Source: Bombus terrestris
Lineage: Eukaryota; Arthropoda; Insecta; Hymenoptera; Apidae
Direction of reading: 5' to 3'
NCBI RefSeq assembly: GCF_910591885.1
Contig: NC_063275.1
Location: 1,848,501 to 1,912,500 of the forward strand
Length of the DNA stretch: 64,000 nt
A program made the position numbers and the translations under genes. Of this stretch, positions 12,672 through 24,815 are shown in pieces (within the stretch, counting starts at the first letter, position 1; each line of letters starts with the position of its first letter). The notes beneath the pieces are model-generated. The model did not search any database. It was not told the origin of the DNA and worked only from the letters and a program-made list of their open reading frames with translations.

Positions 12672-12841
12672 TGATTGAGCGTCCGGTCGTTGCTGCCAGT
12701 AGTCGCAGAGCCCTGAACACCGGAAGCGGCGGCAGCGGCAGAGCCCGAATCGTGATGCCTCCTCTCCTTGTGGACAATGCCCATTAATTTCATCCATGGA
12801 TTGTTGGCCGCATGGGCGCCCATGCCGCCGCTTTGCCACAT
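12672..12841 (-). CDS. Possible first coding exon of an unrecognised protein (minus strand)
   Basis: A minus-strand ATG at 12841 opens a frame of 56 codons plus two bases. The frame ends at a good donor, CTCAATCA followed by GTGAGT (donor GT at 12671-12670). The peptide starts MWQSGGMGAHAANNPWMKLM, continues with a basic patch (KERRHH), then a low-complexity Ser/Gly/Ala stretch and TTGSNDRTLN. The same frame has a TAG nine codons upstream of the ATG, so this would be a true start exon. The DNA around it is CpG-rich, as expected for a 5' exon. I do not recognise the family, and no second exon could be identified downstream (lower coordinates). A longer overlapping minus frame (12612-13427) also crosses the donor, so the frame choice is uncertain. 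Confidence 0.35.
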
Positions 12842-13480
12842 TGCGCTCGCCAGTCTCGCTCCTTCCTAAGGAGCCCTTCCTGGGCTCCGCACGATTCTCT
12901 AGCCTGGCCAAAACCACTGCTCTCTTCTGCGGCACCACTTTCTCCCACCACCACTTATCCTCCCCCCTTGTCACCTTGTTCTGCTCGCAGAACCTTTTCT
13001 CGATCCGTAGCCGATCCGATACGCCACCGCCGCGTTCAAAATTCGAGCGTTCCGCGTGCTCGTATCCGCCGCCGACAACTGCACTTGCGGCGCCGCGCGC
13101 CTCGACCTCGATCTCCAGCCTCCTCTGCAGGCCGAAGAGGTCCGCGCGACCAATGTCCTCGACGGATAGCAAATTGGAAGCAAGCTGCGCCGCTTCGCCT
13201 GCTTTGGCCTGCTGCCGCGGCGAATAACAATCGGTAAGAAGAGCGAACAGCCTTGAAATTAAGAAATCATGGTGGAAAAGAACGTAGGAGAGACGCAGCC
13301 GCCGACGCGGTTGCGAGTGCACTCTAGCGAGGACGCGGTTCGCAGGGCTGCCAGGCCCTGGGTAGGTGCGAGGTGCCTTGATCGGCCCCGTAGGCTCCCT
13401 AGCCTGCCTCTCCAGCACCTCCACCATCTAATCCTTAGTTTCTTCACAAGGCTTTTTCGGCCCCGCACCACATTTGCCTG
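12842..13480 (-). promoter_or_regulatory. CpG-rich block upstream of the candidate exon (possible 5' UTR/promoter)
   Basis: GC and CpG rise sharply here, leaving four or more frames open on both strands at once, which is the usual effect of GC-rich DNA rather than of coding. Its position directly 5' of the candidate minus-strand start exon suggests leader or promoter sequence. No core promoter element could be fixed. Confidence 0.3.
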
Positions 13481-16400
13481 ATCCACATTCCACGAACGAA
13501 AAAGCTCGTTGTCGAACCACCTAGTCGTTTCTCTATTCGATTGCTTCTGCTATTGGTGTAGCTTTCCTCCGACGATACCTTCCTTCGTGTTTCACTCCTT
13601 TTCTTCTCTTTTTCCACTTGCTAGCTCTCGGCTTCGCCTCGTTCCCTCTTCCCTTCCGCCTCCCTTCCTTTTCCAATCCTACGTTACTTCGTGGCTCCGT
13701 GTCGCCTCAGGTTTTTTTTTTCACCTCTTTTCCCTGGTCTTCGCTGCGAACACAAACACGCTTTTTAGTTTATCCCTGCGTGCTGCTTTTCTCGAATCTA
13801 GGCAAAGTACGTTGCAGAGAATGGAACAAAGTTTTAAGCATATCAGGTCCCACTTCTGCCTTAGTCGCGTCGCTCGTCTAACTACCAGCCGAGCCTCGCG
13901 TCGCCCAAATACAGTACTTTCGAACTTTGTTTAACCATCTCGCCAAATCATTCGCCGAGGCTCGTCAAACTTCGTAACGGTCGGCAATTAAATTTTACAT
14001 ACCGTATGCCATCGTATCGCAATCGAAAGTCGACAAACTTCTCTTGGATCTTACGGTTTCTGCAGAGAACACGAGACAAACCCGAGAGGGGAGAAGAACG
14101 AAGAGCGAAACAAGACGCCGGAACCCGCACTCGATTCCATGAATTTTCATCAGTCGAGAAGCTACTTCGCGACGCGTGTCTCTTAACAAGAGCGTGCGTA
14201 ATATTTCGGATTTTCCGCAAAGATACAAAAATCCAGGCTGGAGATTATAAGCCGTACACAATGGAAGTGACGAACTCGAGTTCCAGGCTACAGACAAAGG
14301 TTGGCTATATCTATTTACCTAAGGTCGTTTGTTATAAGATAGACGCCTCGAAGACAAAGAAGCTATTGAGTGACACTCCTACAAAGAGCGTCCATAAAAT
14401 TGTGAGCCTCTTTGTAAACGGGATTGCCTCGTGTACCGTAATCGATGCTAATTACCTTCGCACGATAGAAATCAGAGATACAATAATTCTCGAAAATTTC
14501 TAACAATGTTGCCACAAGACGTGCCAATTAAACGAAAATATTCACGCGAAATACGAATAACACGAATAATACGAAAAATTATACGACACGAAGCGGAGTT
14601 TAAAACACGCGAAAGAAAAGGCTTCCGAAGCGTACGAATCAGGCGCGTGTGTTTCATACTCGGCGAAATATCCAGAGATTCGCGCGATAATAATCAAAAT
14701 TACAGCTTATGTTGCTTCGTTTATTTTTTGCACTGTAATAGAGATTCTATTCGGAATATATCGTAGCGGACATTTTGCGTGAATGCGACGCGCTTATCGC
14801 GTCTGATTAACCAGGAAATATTGAAGATTTTCAATTACCAGGCAGCCAGCGTGCCTTGGAATGCGACTCGCTCGATTACATCGATTACATCAGCTTGCGT
14901 TGAATTGGCCGCCTAGATGAGATATAGCAAAATCGACGAAGGCGAAAACAAGCAATTGTACCGCGATATAAACGTTAACCAGGTTCCGACGAAATTAATT
15001 CGTTTCTCCGTGGAATTAATGTCATTTCTCGCAGTCGTAATTCAGCTGGGACAATGTGGCGGAGAAAATGGCCAGACCGAATTTACGACCCACCGACCGC
15101 TCCTATTTTCACGAACGGGAAAAATCTCGTTATATGCAGAGATTTCTTGTCGCGCGACAAAGGAACGACGATCCGGCCGAAAGGGGGACTATCAATTTGT
15201 GGGCGGATAGAAACTACGGTAGCACGGTTGACCAACCAACGAACTGGCTGAACTTTCGATTTGCCGAGCCGCGACGAATTCGAATTGCATCGACGCTGCT
15301 ATCGATCGAACCAGCAGAAGACAAAGCGAAGTGTAAGACAATCCCGGGCAAACTATGGTCTAATTCCGGCGGAAAAGTTGTCGCGATCGATGAGATTTCT
15401 CGGTGGTAACGGAACGTTTTGGCGATTAGACATACGCGGATCGATGTTCCAGCAAGTTCCGACTCGAGACAGCGCAATTATTTCACATCGCGATCTGCGA
15501 AATTTGCCGCAGAACTTCCGTGTATCTGCTAGACGCAGAGCTTTCCTCTTCCCAGCAACCGAAAGGACGATACATTTTTCTAGATTAACGCGAAACACGC
15601 GATCGTGTTATTGAAACAACTACACGCTATTCAAAGACCATCGATTGCTGGAAGAACGAGATGCTCGTGAACGTCTGTTTCTCGAGAACGTTCTAATACT
15701 AAAAGAAGAACGGCAATAGCTTGAAAGAAACGACACGGAACAAAAATCTACGAACAATGCAAGTATTTCGCGATTTGATTTGTTTCTCACGTGGGATTCT
15801 CCTCACCTTTGTCGAGCGGCGAATCGGTGAAGCCGAACAGATAAGCGACGAAGCGAGGAAGAATACTGAGTGGTGCGGCGTCTCGTTGACGTGGAAAACG
15901 AAAAGAAACAGAGAGTCGGCAGATGGAATCGAGGGCTGCTGTACGAGCCACTCGGTTTCTTCGTCCTTCAGCCGCCGTCACGGCGTCGCGAGCGCATCTT
16001 GCACCGCACACGAGAATATAATCAAAAGCACGAATATTTCACTACGAAACGTCTCCGTCAGCAGCTTCGGTCTTCTTTCCTTACTTCCTGTCTGTCTTCC
16101 CTTTCTCTGCCTTCTGTTTTTCCACCTTCCACTTCCACCTGGTTTTCACGTTCACCCTTTAGCTAGATTTGTGTTGGCCCGAAGCCAGCCGCACGGTCGT
16201 TGTTCTCCACGACGAAGATACGTAGCCACGCACAAGCTCGATTTCGATCTTCCTCCGCCTCTCGACTCGGATCGACATTTCCGCGCGAGTTTACTGCCGA
16301 TTAGTTGCGACGATGCCCGTTGCTCGCCTCGACCGAACCACTGCCATCTGCGGGATCGTGAAGCAAGTTAAAATATTCTGTTCGCACGTATCCTACGTCT

Positions 16401-18775
16401 CAGTTAATTTTCCTCTAACAGGATATCGCTAAATCGTTACAGAAAAGTCGTTTGTAAACGCGTAAGCGAATCTCGTGTGTTCGAGGGATAGAAGGAGAGA
16501 GAAAACGGCGAATCAACAATACCAGAGACTCTATCGTTCGTGGGAAGGCGAAACAACAGTCTACTCGTACGAAAATTTTCGCAACGTATGACTCGGAAGA
16601 AGGAAACGGAAGAATTATCACGCGTTCCAAAGAATAGGAAGCTTTTTTGCAAAGTGGCGTTCGAAGTGACGTTCCCGACGCCGCCTGAGTAATTATCGCT
16701 TTCACGAAGGAACAACAGCATGGCTCGCATCGCTAGAAACGCCACAGGTCGTTTCCTAACGTCGCCCATGGGCCGAGACACACGAAGACAAATGCAAAGA
16801 GACGAAGAAGCGCGAAGGGGAAGATGACAGCCTGTGGAATAAAAAAACCAGCGAGTACTACGTGCCAGGAGGATGATGGATCGTGATTTCTGTCAAGAGT
16901 TGGATGCTCGCGATGGAGCCACCCCTACTGAATTAATAAACAAAGTGACAAATGAAAACCGAGTAATATCTTTTCCCTAACTGTGACGGAATTACGTCGT
17001 TCGTGTCCAATTGGCAAATTAATGAATTAAGGTCGATTAACCGCACGATACAATCAGAGGCGTTACAGAGATCGCGTTACTATGGCTTGCGCTTTGAAAC
17101 TTAGTAAATAGGCTCTATCGAAGATAACGACTGCTCGGTAGGTTGAAAAAGGACGAACGCGAATGTACGAACCTTCGTCTTCTGGCCGAATATATTTCGA
17201 AATTCCGTTCGAGATACTTAAACATTTCGCTATAAACGAACAGCCTAAGTCGTTCCCTCGTCCAAGAACGTATCCAAGCCTCCTCGAACGTACGAGTAGG
17301 TATGGCCGAGAAATTTCTACGAGATATCGCTCTTTCGGCTATATCGCTATCCACCGTACGAAACGAACTCGGAAAGTTCCAACTCGAAATTTAAAACGGA
17401 TAAATATAAAAATTATATAGAGGAAGTGATGGCGAGCGTCGTAACAGAGTCCCTTAAATATAAAAAGAAGGAGGTGAACAGAGTGCAGAAAGTAGTCGAA
17501 GGGTAAGTAAATAAGCGTGGCGAGCCGAATAGAGCCGTAAAGAGGAATAAAAAATATGTGTGTGTGTGTACGTACAGACTCAGCCAAGGTTATTGGCCGG
17601 GGTAGTAAAGATTATACGAGAATTTCATTCTTCGCGTTTAAACTGGTCTCGTGACCGCGTAACAGTCCATCTGGTTCGTGACGAGATAAAGCAGAGATAA
17701 AGGCAATGTAGAGAATCAAAAAGCGGAAGTATATAGACGGGAGAAAGTAGAGGAAAGACGTAAGCGTTGTAGGAGTATCACACACGACGCGCTTTAACGA
17801 CACTTAGCAAATAGTCATAACGGTGTATTGATTGTGAAAGCGAGATATACACGCGTGGAAATCGTCAAACGAGAACTATCGGCTCGCGTGGCATGAAAAA
17901 CTGCCGGTGCACCGAAGTAAGTGGTCGCGTGAAGCAAAGCAGAAATCAACGACCTTGATTATGCCTTCCCTTCCCTGCCCTTTGTTTTCCTTGCCACGTC
18001 CTTTTCCCGGCCGAGATAACCACACTCGATTGCGATTACGTATATCTAACGGGTTCACGTTTTAAACGAAAGCTTCGCGACCAGAACAACAAACAGAAAT
18101 AACGCACTTTTGGTTCGTGACGATGAAACACCGCGTTGGAATTGCTCAATAGATGCTCGGAAACAAGGCTAAGTTTTACCATTAAGCAAACGTCGACATC
18201 GTGTATCGATGTTTAAAAGTTCAAACTGTTGGACGGTCGCGTGAGCGGCGATAGTCAACCATGATCGTTCCTTAGGTCGCGACGTCTAGGTTCAACGCGA
18301 CTCGAGCGTATATTGCTTCCGCGAATAACGATACCCGATACGTCTTGAAACGCTCATAGAGTAGAGTTGCGATGGTCTCTCCGCAAACTCGATCGCTATC
18401 GTCCGAATGATTTACACAGAGAAATCATTCTACCGTTCACGCAATCGCACGATACGACACACAGGCACAACATCAACGACGAAGAAATATAAACACGGCG
18501 CATTACACGTTCGTGATCGCGTTCCAACGAAAACTGGGAGGCCGGTTCTCGTAAAACGTATACCGAGAGACGATTACGAGGAATGCGTTAAATTTGCGGG
18601 AGAACATCGAAGGAGAAAAAGAAGAAGAAACGGTCGGCGAAGATTGGGAAAACCTGCAGAAGACAAAGGAACTTTCGTCGAGGAGAAGAACTCGAAGAGA
18701 GCGAAAGGAAGAGAGTAACAGAGAGCGTAACAGAGAAAATACACGCGTACCCCTCGGTCAAACACGAGCATCGAA
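13481..18775. other. Non-coding stretch, no gene recognised
   Basis: Pyrimidine-rich tracts (about 13560-13740 and 16060-16150) and a (GT)n run near 17556-17568 are present. Open frames up to 216 codons (15721-16371, plus) show no family resemblance and overlap frames on the other strand. Confidence 0.45.
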
Positions 18776-20080
18776 CTTGGACGTACCCATCGCCGACACC
18801 ACGGCACGATTGCAGCCAATGAGATCGCGCGATCTCAGCCGCATTGGCGGTGCGTGAGAGAGGTCGCGGGCAAGAGAAGCACACGCGGCACCTCTGTTCC
18901 TCTGCTTTCAAGAAATCGAATCGTTTCGACCTCTCGATCCTCCTCGATCCACCCGAACTCTTCGATCGCGACCATTCCTCCGAATACCCTAACAAAAGTC
19001 TCACTGTTCTCCGCCCTTCGGTGCTACGCTCGTGGCACCTTGTTTTCTTCGTTTTTTACCTCTCACACTCTTTATATCCACTCGTGCAACCGTTCTGTTG
19101 TCGAGCCAAGGGGAACACATAGACGTAAATACATGTATGTACAACAACGATATCACCGTGACCGTCTTCCAAGCACTGTTAACATTGACATTGGCAACGT
19201 CGCGACTCGCTACCGGATCACGTTGCACCTCTCCCTTTCTTCGTTCACTCGGGACATCGAACAGCCACTAAACGAAACGCGATTCTTGCTTTTTTACCAC
19301 CGAGCGCCGAATTATATTGCCGCGACAAACGACACCGGCACCGACCCACCGATACCACCAATACGTCGCAATGATCACCAGGGAAACGCACGATATCCTC
19401 TTCTTGTTGAAAGAACCGTAACGAGATCGTGCACGCACCGAACACGGTATCATGTGGCTAGAGCCGGAGGTCACGCACCACCGGTCTTCTTGCTACGATC
19501 CTTCGGTACCGCAGCGAACTGCCGTTCGCGGTGTTTCCGCGAGTATCACCGTCCCGTTTCGAGTATCCCGTCTTTATCCCCTTCTCCGTTTCTCTCTCCT
19601 CTTTTTCCCTCTAGTTTCCCTTCTGTGCGTGCTCTTGCAAATGCGATGCAATCAGCCTGCAAATCGCATCCCGGACCATCTCTCCACGGCTAATCTCATG
19701 GCGAACCGATGAGACCAAAGCAAAAAAAAAAAGAGATCGGAAGAAAAGAAACGGAACCAGAAGAACGAACCGTGACGAGATCGTACGCGAAACGATCACG
19801 GCGATGAGTCGGAGCGAGGTATTCGCGTGCTTTGAAAATAGAGCGACGATGGGTCCGTAGATCTGCGAGGGCGACGAAAAGAGGGCCGGGGGTGGGTGTA
19901 AGGAAAAAGGCACCCCGACTTAAAAGAAAAGGCGGGCGGCCACGAGACTCCCGCGCGGAGTCCAACGTTTCGCCTCACTGCCGGGCTCACTGCAGGCTCT
20001 GACGCACCACCAGCCTGCCGCCCCCCTGTACGCCGCCACCTCCGGCATCCCCTACCGAATACCCCCGACTCCCCTTACTA
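18776..20080. promoter_or_regulatory. CpG-rich promoter-like block with divergent CCAAT boxes
   Basis: At 18816-18847 a CCAAT box (18816-18820) and an inverted one, ATTGG (18843-18847), flank the perfect palindrome GAGATCGCGCGATCTC (18821-18836). The 1.2 kb that follows is CpG-rich, with many overlapping frames open, including 18854-19693 (279 codons, no recognisable domain). This looks like a promoter or 5' leader region, but neither the direction of transcription nor the gene served can be told. Confidence 0.3.
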
Positions 20081-20150
20081 TCCGTTACTACCCCTTCGAC
20101 CGCCCACCTTGCTTCCTACCCTCGCCATCTGGCTCGTTGCCTGCATCGCT

Positions 20151-20236
20151 ACCTGCCTGCCTGACTGCCTGCCTGCCTGACTGCCTGCCTGCCTGACTGC
20201 CTGCCTATCTGCCTATCTATCTACTCGTCTACCTAT
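20151..20236. repeat. (TGCC)n / GCCTGACT microsatellite
   Basis: Tetranucleotide TGCC repeats are interspersed with TGAC, giving a GCCTGCCTGACT higher-order unit three times, then TATC-like units. Confidence 0.85.
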
Positions 20237-23200
20237 CTTCTCTCAGTTTCATCCCTACTCTTCGCTATCTCAATACCTACGGCCCACACGGCCCAAACTA
20301 CACTTTGTCCTATGTCGCTAACTCTCTCCTTTTCTCTCCATCCCAGTGATTCGTAGTACCAACCCTATCTCCTTTTAGTGTATCCGTAATGACGTTCTCT
20401 CGTCGCTCTTTCGCGATCAAACTGGAGGGTTCCGTGCCTGTGTGCCGCACAGGCGCACCCACACACGCTTTGATCTTCATACTGTCGTTCTTTTGGCGCA
20501 CACGCGCACCTAAGGCGTGCGGAATACCATGCCAGCGACCGGACTACCGGCGCACACCTGCGCCGTGCCGTACCGTGCAGTGCTCTCTCCCCTCTACCTC
20601 CGAAAACCTCCTGAACACCATACACGTTTTCTCTTTTTCTCTCTCTTTCTCACCCTCGAATCATCTTTCACCGTCTCTCGCGCTGTTATGCTTCTTTTCT
20701 ATAGTTTTCCTCTTCTGTTCTTCACCCCGCTAGGTGCACCGATTTCTTCCTCACCTTTTGGCTCTCTCTTCGTTTTCACTTGCTCGTTTCACCTCCCTCA
20801 GATGCCCACGGCGTATCTCATCCACAAGTGCTCGCTGGCTCTTGATTTCATCATCCTATCGCTTTTTTTACCCTTCTTCCTTCTTTCCATCGTTATCTTA
20901 ACGAACATGTTACGTTTCCCGTGCTTCTTTTAGAACAATAAAATTATTCTCGATAGGAAGCTCTCTGCACAGTCTCCCACGTAACCATCTCGGATAATTA
21001 AGAAATTGCTTTTAATTATGCCTGACACGTTCAAAGATATTCGTTACTCCTCACATATCGTAGCTCTGTTAACACTGTTACCATATCTCTTCCGTTAGCT
21101 CTGCTTTTACCATTTTTCTATTTCACGTTTTATCACTCCTCGCGCTCCCCCCTGGTACTTCGGTATATCCTATATATATTCGTGGTCGTTACAGAATAGT
21201 GAGATTGATCGTAAATGCGAATAATTAATCTTCGTACAAACGCTGATAAAATATTCGCGATGCTGTTCTATCGCAGCATCTGTTCAAATTCTCGTACCCG
21301 ATAATTCATGTGTGATAATTTGCCCAACCATCGAATTTTATTCAGGGCAAATCGACGTTCTATCTGCTCGCTGTTTTATGAACGAAGTAAACCAAGAAGC
21401 TTTTTCCTTGCTTTGTTCCGGCGCAGACGCGTTGAACGTTCAAAGACAGCGGTTCCTAAAAGAAAATTTTTTGTGTTTGATCAAATAGCAAAACGGACGT
21501 CATAACTTTATGCAGCGTTAAATTGAAACACTATAGAGAGCGCGCTCAAAGCTACTATGTACCTTTCACGAGAGCTTCTTTATCTTCTCCAAGTAATACC
21601 GTTTAGAAAGATTAATCGGCAAGCAATTTTTATCCGAAAAGCTCGATAAAGGGAATAAGCTCGCAGAGCAGTGCAATCGAATCGACTTTAAAGTTATATG
21701 AAATAGAATTACTGTGGAGCTTCAAGTCGTATTCGGTTTACGATGCCGGATCGTGCATCACGGATACCAGCGATGCACCAAACGTGTGCTTTGCCCCAGT
21801 TCTCAAAAGGACTGAAAAAATTAATGAAATTTAACGGTACCGGAGAACCAACGGCTGTCGCCACATAATCGCAAACGTTTTATTCCGCTTGATAGCGTCG
21901 AACATTTTGTGCAGGTATTTTGGCACAAGTAAATAATTCACAATGATAGTACAACAAACATACTGTTAATACTATACTGCTTTAGTACCAAACTACGTAA
22001 CAAACTGTTTCGACGTACCGAAAGCAGGAAGTTATTTTTCTACTAAGTAATTTCATAGCGAAATGATTTCATGTACAGAAATATTGTTGGCAAGAGTATT
22101 CAAGATCGATATCAAATTTTTGAATTGAAATTTTATATCTGACATTTTCGGATTAAATAATTAAAACCAACGAAATGTACATTGACCTTGATTGTAAATA
22201 ATTTTCATTTCCTTTATACGACTTAAAGGCAATACAATTTTAGAAATTTATTGTTTCGACTAAATAAACTTTTCCCGCGTTGAAACGTTACCGTGAAGTT
22301 TATTAATAGAATATCAGCTCCGGTAGAAAAGTAGCATTCGTTAGTGGCGTTATCACGCCACTATGTCTAACGACAAGAAACCGATCCAAACTCGGAACCG
22401 CTAATAATTAAGCACTCTACGGCGGAGGGTAAGAGGCACTGAGTTGAGAAACGAGGCGAACCGCTTTTTAAGTTACTTACGCCTGCGGTTTTCCAATTTA
22501 TTGGGCCGAAGAAAATATGCGGTTAATTCAGCCAACTGTTTCTTGTTAAACTATTTCATCGCGTGCCTCGCTGTCACCGTCATCCTCTGTCGTTCTCGAA
22601 CAAAGCAACACTAAAACGTATTCCTAAAATTGTTTTATCTCAAGTAACGTTTAATTACAAAAAATAAGCTCAATTTCATGTACATTTCGATCGTTGAAAT
22701 TTCGTACGTAACGTTTACACATTTTTACATAATTAAAAAAAAGGGAAAAGAAAATACCAGATATTATATAGCTGTCTCCAAGATTATTTCGTTCCAAGTG
22801 GCGAGCGATATTCGATAGGATCGAACAGAAGATCAGGCGTTGCTCTCCTTCGAGCTCCTGTAGGTATTCGATTATCGACAGGCTCGAAGAAAGATCGAGA
22901 AATCTCGTGCAACTGTTCGAATAGAATAACGTCATAAAGTCGACGCAATTTGCCAGGCTGATTTTTAGACTGGTGAAAGATAGGCGACGACGTGGAATCA
23001 GGAGCAATTCGGAGTTATTGCAGGGGAATTGTAATTTCCGGGTAACGCGCGCTTAATGTGGCGGGGCTAGTTGGCATCAGGCTGTGACATCACGCAAATA
23101 GGATAAGGAATTTCTACTCTCTCTAGTCCGATGTTTCTGAACGACTACCATATCTGCTTTTGATTAATATTTATTTCAACGAATCACACGTGTCTTTTTG

Positions 23201-24328
23201 CTTTGTCCTTTATTTTTACATCATCAAATAAATCGCTGTTTTCGAATATGCATTAATTAATTTTTTATAAAGTAGACTTAAATTTGATTTACATCTAACA
23301 AAGACATTTGACAAGCCATTAATTTTCTGAACCACGTGATGTAAATTCACTGGTTTCATACGATATAAGTATTAAAGTCAGAATTTCGAAGCCAAGGAAA
23401 TACAAGATAGATCAAAATTATTTGTATGAAAGACGTTCTCATAACGATGACCGTTAATGTATTTACCTGTGCTTGAAGATAAAAAAGCTTCCTTCAAAAA
23501 TGTCGAAAGCGCCACACATCTACACTAGCGCTATGCACCGAAGTTCGACAATCAACCATTGGCGTCAATTCTGAATGGTAGATAGTTCCATAAGTTATAA
23601 CATTTAACATTTAATAATTTGTATAACACATTCTCCAATAAAATACAAGAATAACGGTTACAATGAATAGAAAAATGATAAGAAAATGGAGGTAAAGACA
23701 AGTAAGTAATAGATAAAGGCGAAATCTGTTTCATTCACGCATGTGGTATTTCTTTTACGATTTGATTTTTCCGACTGATGTGAAGTTTAAGAATAACATA
23801 CTGTTAAAAAAAAAGTCATACTACAATTTCTCGTAATAGAATACCTACAATACAATTACCCTAAACAAATTTATTCAAAGTACAGTAATTTTATCGTCGT
23901 AATTGATTTTCTTGGAAGTTTTCACTATTTTTAATCCTGGTATCGACATCGTATACACAGGTAAGAGACCGGAATGATTTGGTCCAGTTAATACGCGGTG
24001 ATCCGGTCATTCACGGTAGATGTAACCAAAGATAACTCTGGTTCGATACCTCAACGTCCGGTACATGCATATATCTACATAGCTACATTAACACAAACGT
24101 CATATTTCACCTTTCATAAATCTTTGTAAATGTTTTAAACAACAAGTACAGTCTAGTGCAACTTGCACAACTATCAGTTGTTAAGTTTATCGAAACGTAC
24201 CAGACATATAAATGTTAAAATCGTGTATGTAAATTGTCTTTATACGAATATTTACTTTTCAGTTTCATAAATTACGAAAAGCAGAAATAAATGCCAGGAT
24301 AACCAATAAACGTAAGTGTGTAATTTGT
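20237..24328. other. Non-coding stretch downstream of U1-70K, no gene recognised
   Basis: A pyrimidine-rich part (about 20590-20900) is followed by increasingly AT-rich DNA. I found no coding exon, tRNA or repeat family that I can name. Confidence 0.45.
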
Positions 24329-24334
24329 TTTATT
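24329..24334 (-). terminator. Candidate poly(A) signal for U1-70K
   Basis: TTTATT on the plus strand gives AATAAA on the minus strand, about 480 nt beyond the U1-70K stop codon. It is the first canonical hexamer I found downstream, in AT-rich 3' DNA. The cleavage site itself cannot be seen. Confidence 0.35.
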
Positions 24335-24815
24335 TGTATATATATATATAAATATACATGTAGCAGTCGTGAAGGTATGTACACATTTAGATAATATTGG
24401 AATTATCGTAGACAGAAAAAAATTCAGATATCTATAAACCTACCAGTTCCATATTGCGAGGTCTCACACAAACTGCTATAATAATTGAAATTCATGAATT
24501 TAATTCTGACAATATTTAATATGTACCTAAATTCATTTACCGAAATTACCTTGGTACCAATCGTAAATATACAAAAGTCCGAATCAACAGAGTAAAAATA
24601 ATTGCATATAAATCAATAATCCAAATCTGCTTACCTTGCAATATCCTTACTGAGTACCTGGTCGCTGTAGAATCTACAGAAACTAAATACTCAATGTAGT
24701 TGATTCGATGTTACACTAATATCAGTAGGAAATACAATATATTATTGGCAATTGCATTAATTCGTCATGTCGTGCGTGGTAACGAAAAAGAACAATATAA
24801 GAGATATCATCGAGA

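Noticed and set aside
12612..13427. 271-codon minus-strand frame overlapping the candidate start exon
   Set aside because: At least four frames are open across this GC-rich block. The shorter ATG frame ending at the donor has the more protein-like sequence, though the long frame cannot be fully excluded.
18854..19693. 279-codon plus-strand open frame
   Set aside because: It lies in CpG-rich DNA where stops are rare in all frames. The Ser/Pro/Arg-rich translation has no family resemblance.
23940..24060. tRNA-like GGTTCGATACC with an ACCGGA/TCCGGT stem nearby
   Set aside because: No acceptor stem, D arm or five-base T stem in the right spacing; does not fold as a tRNA by eye.
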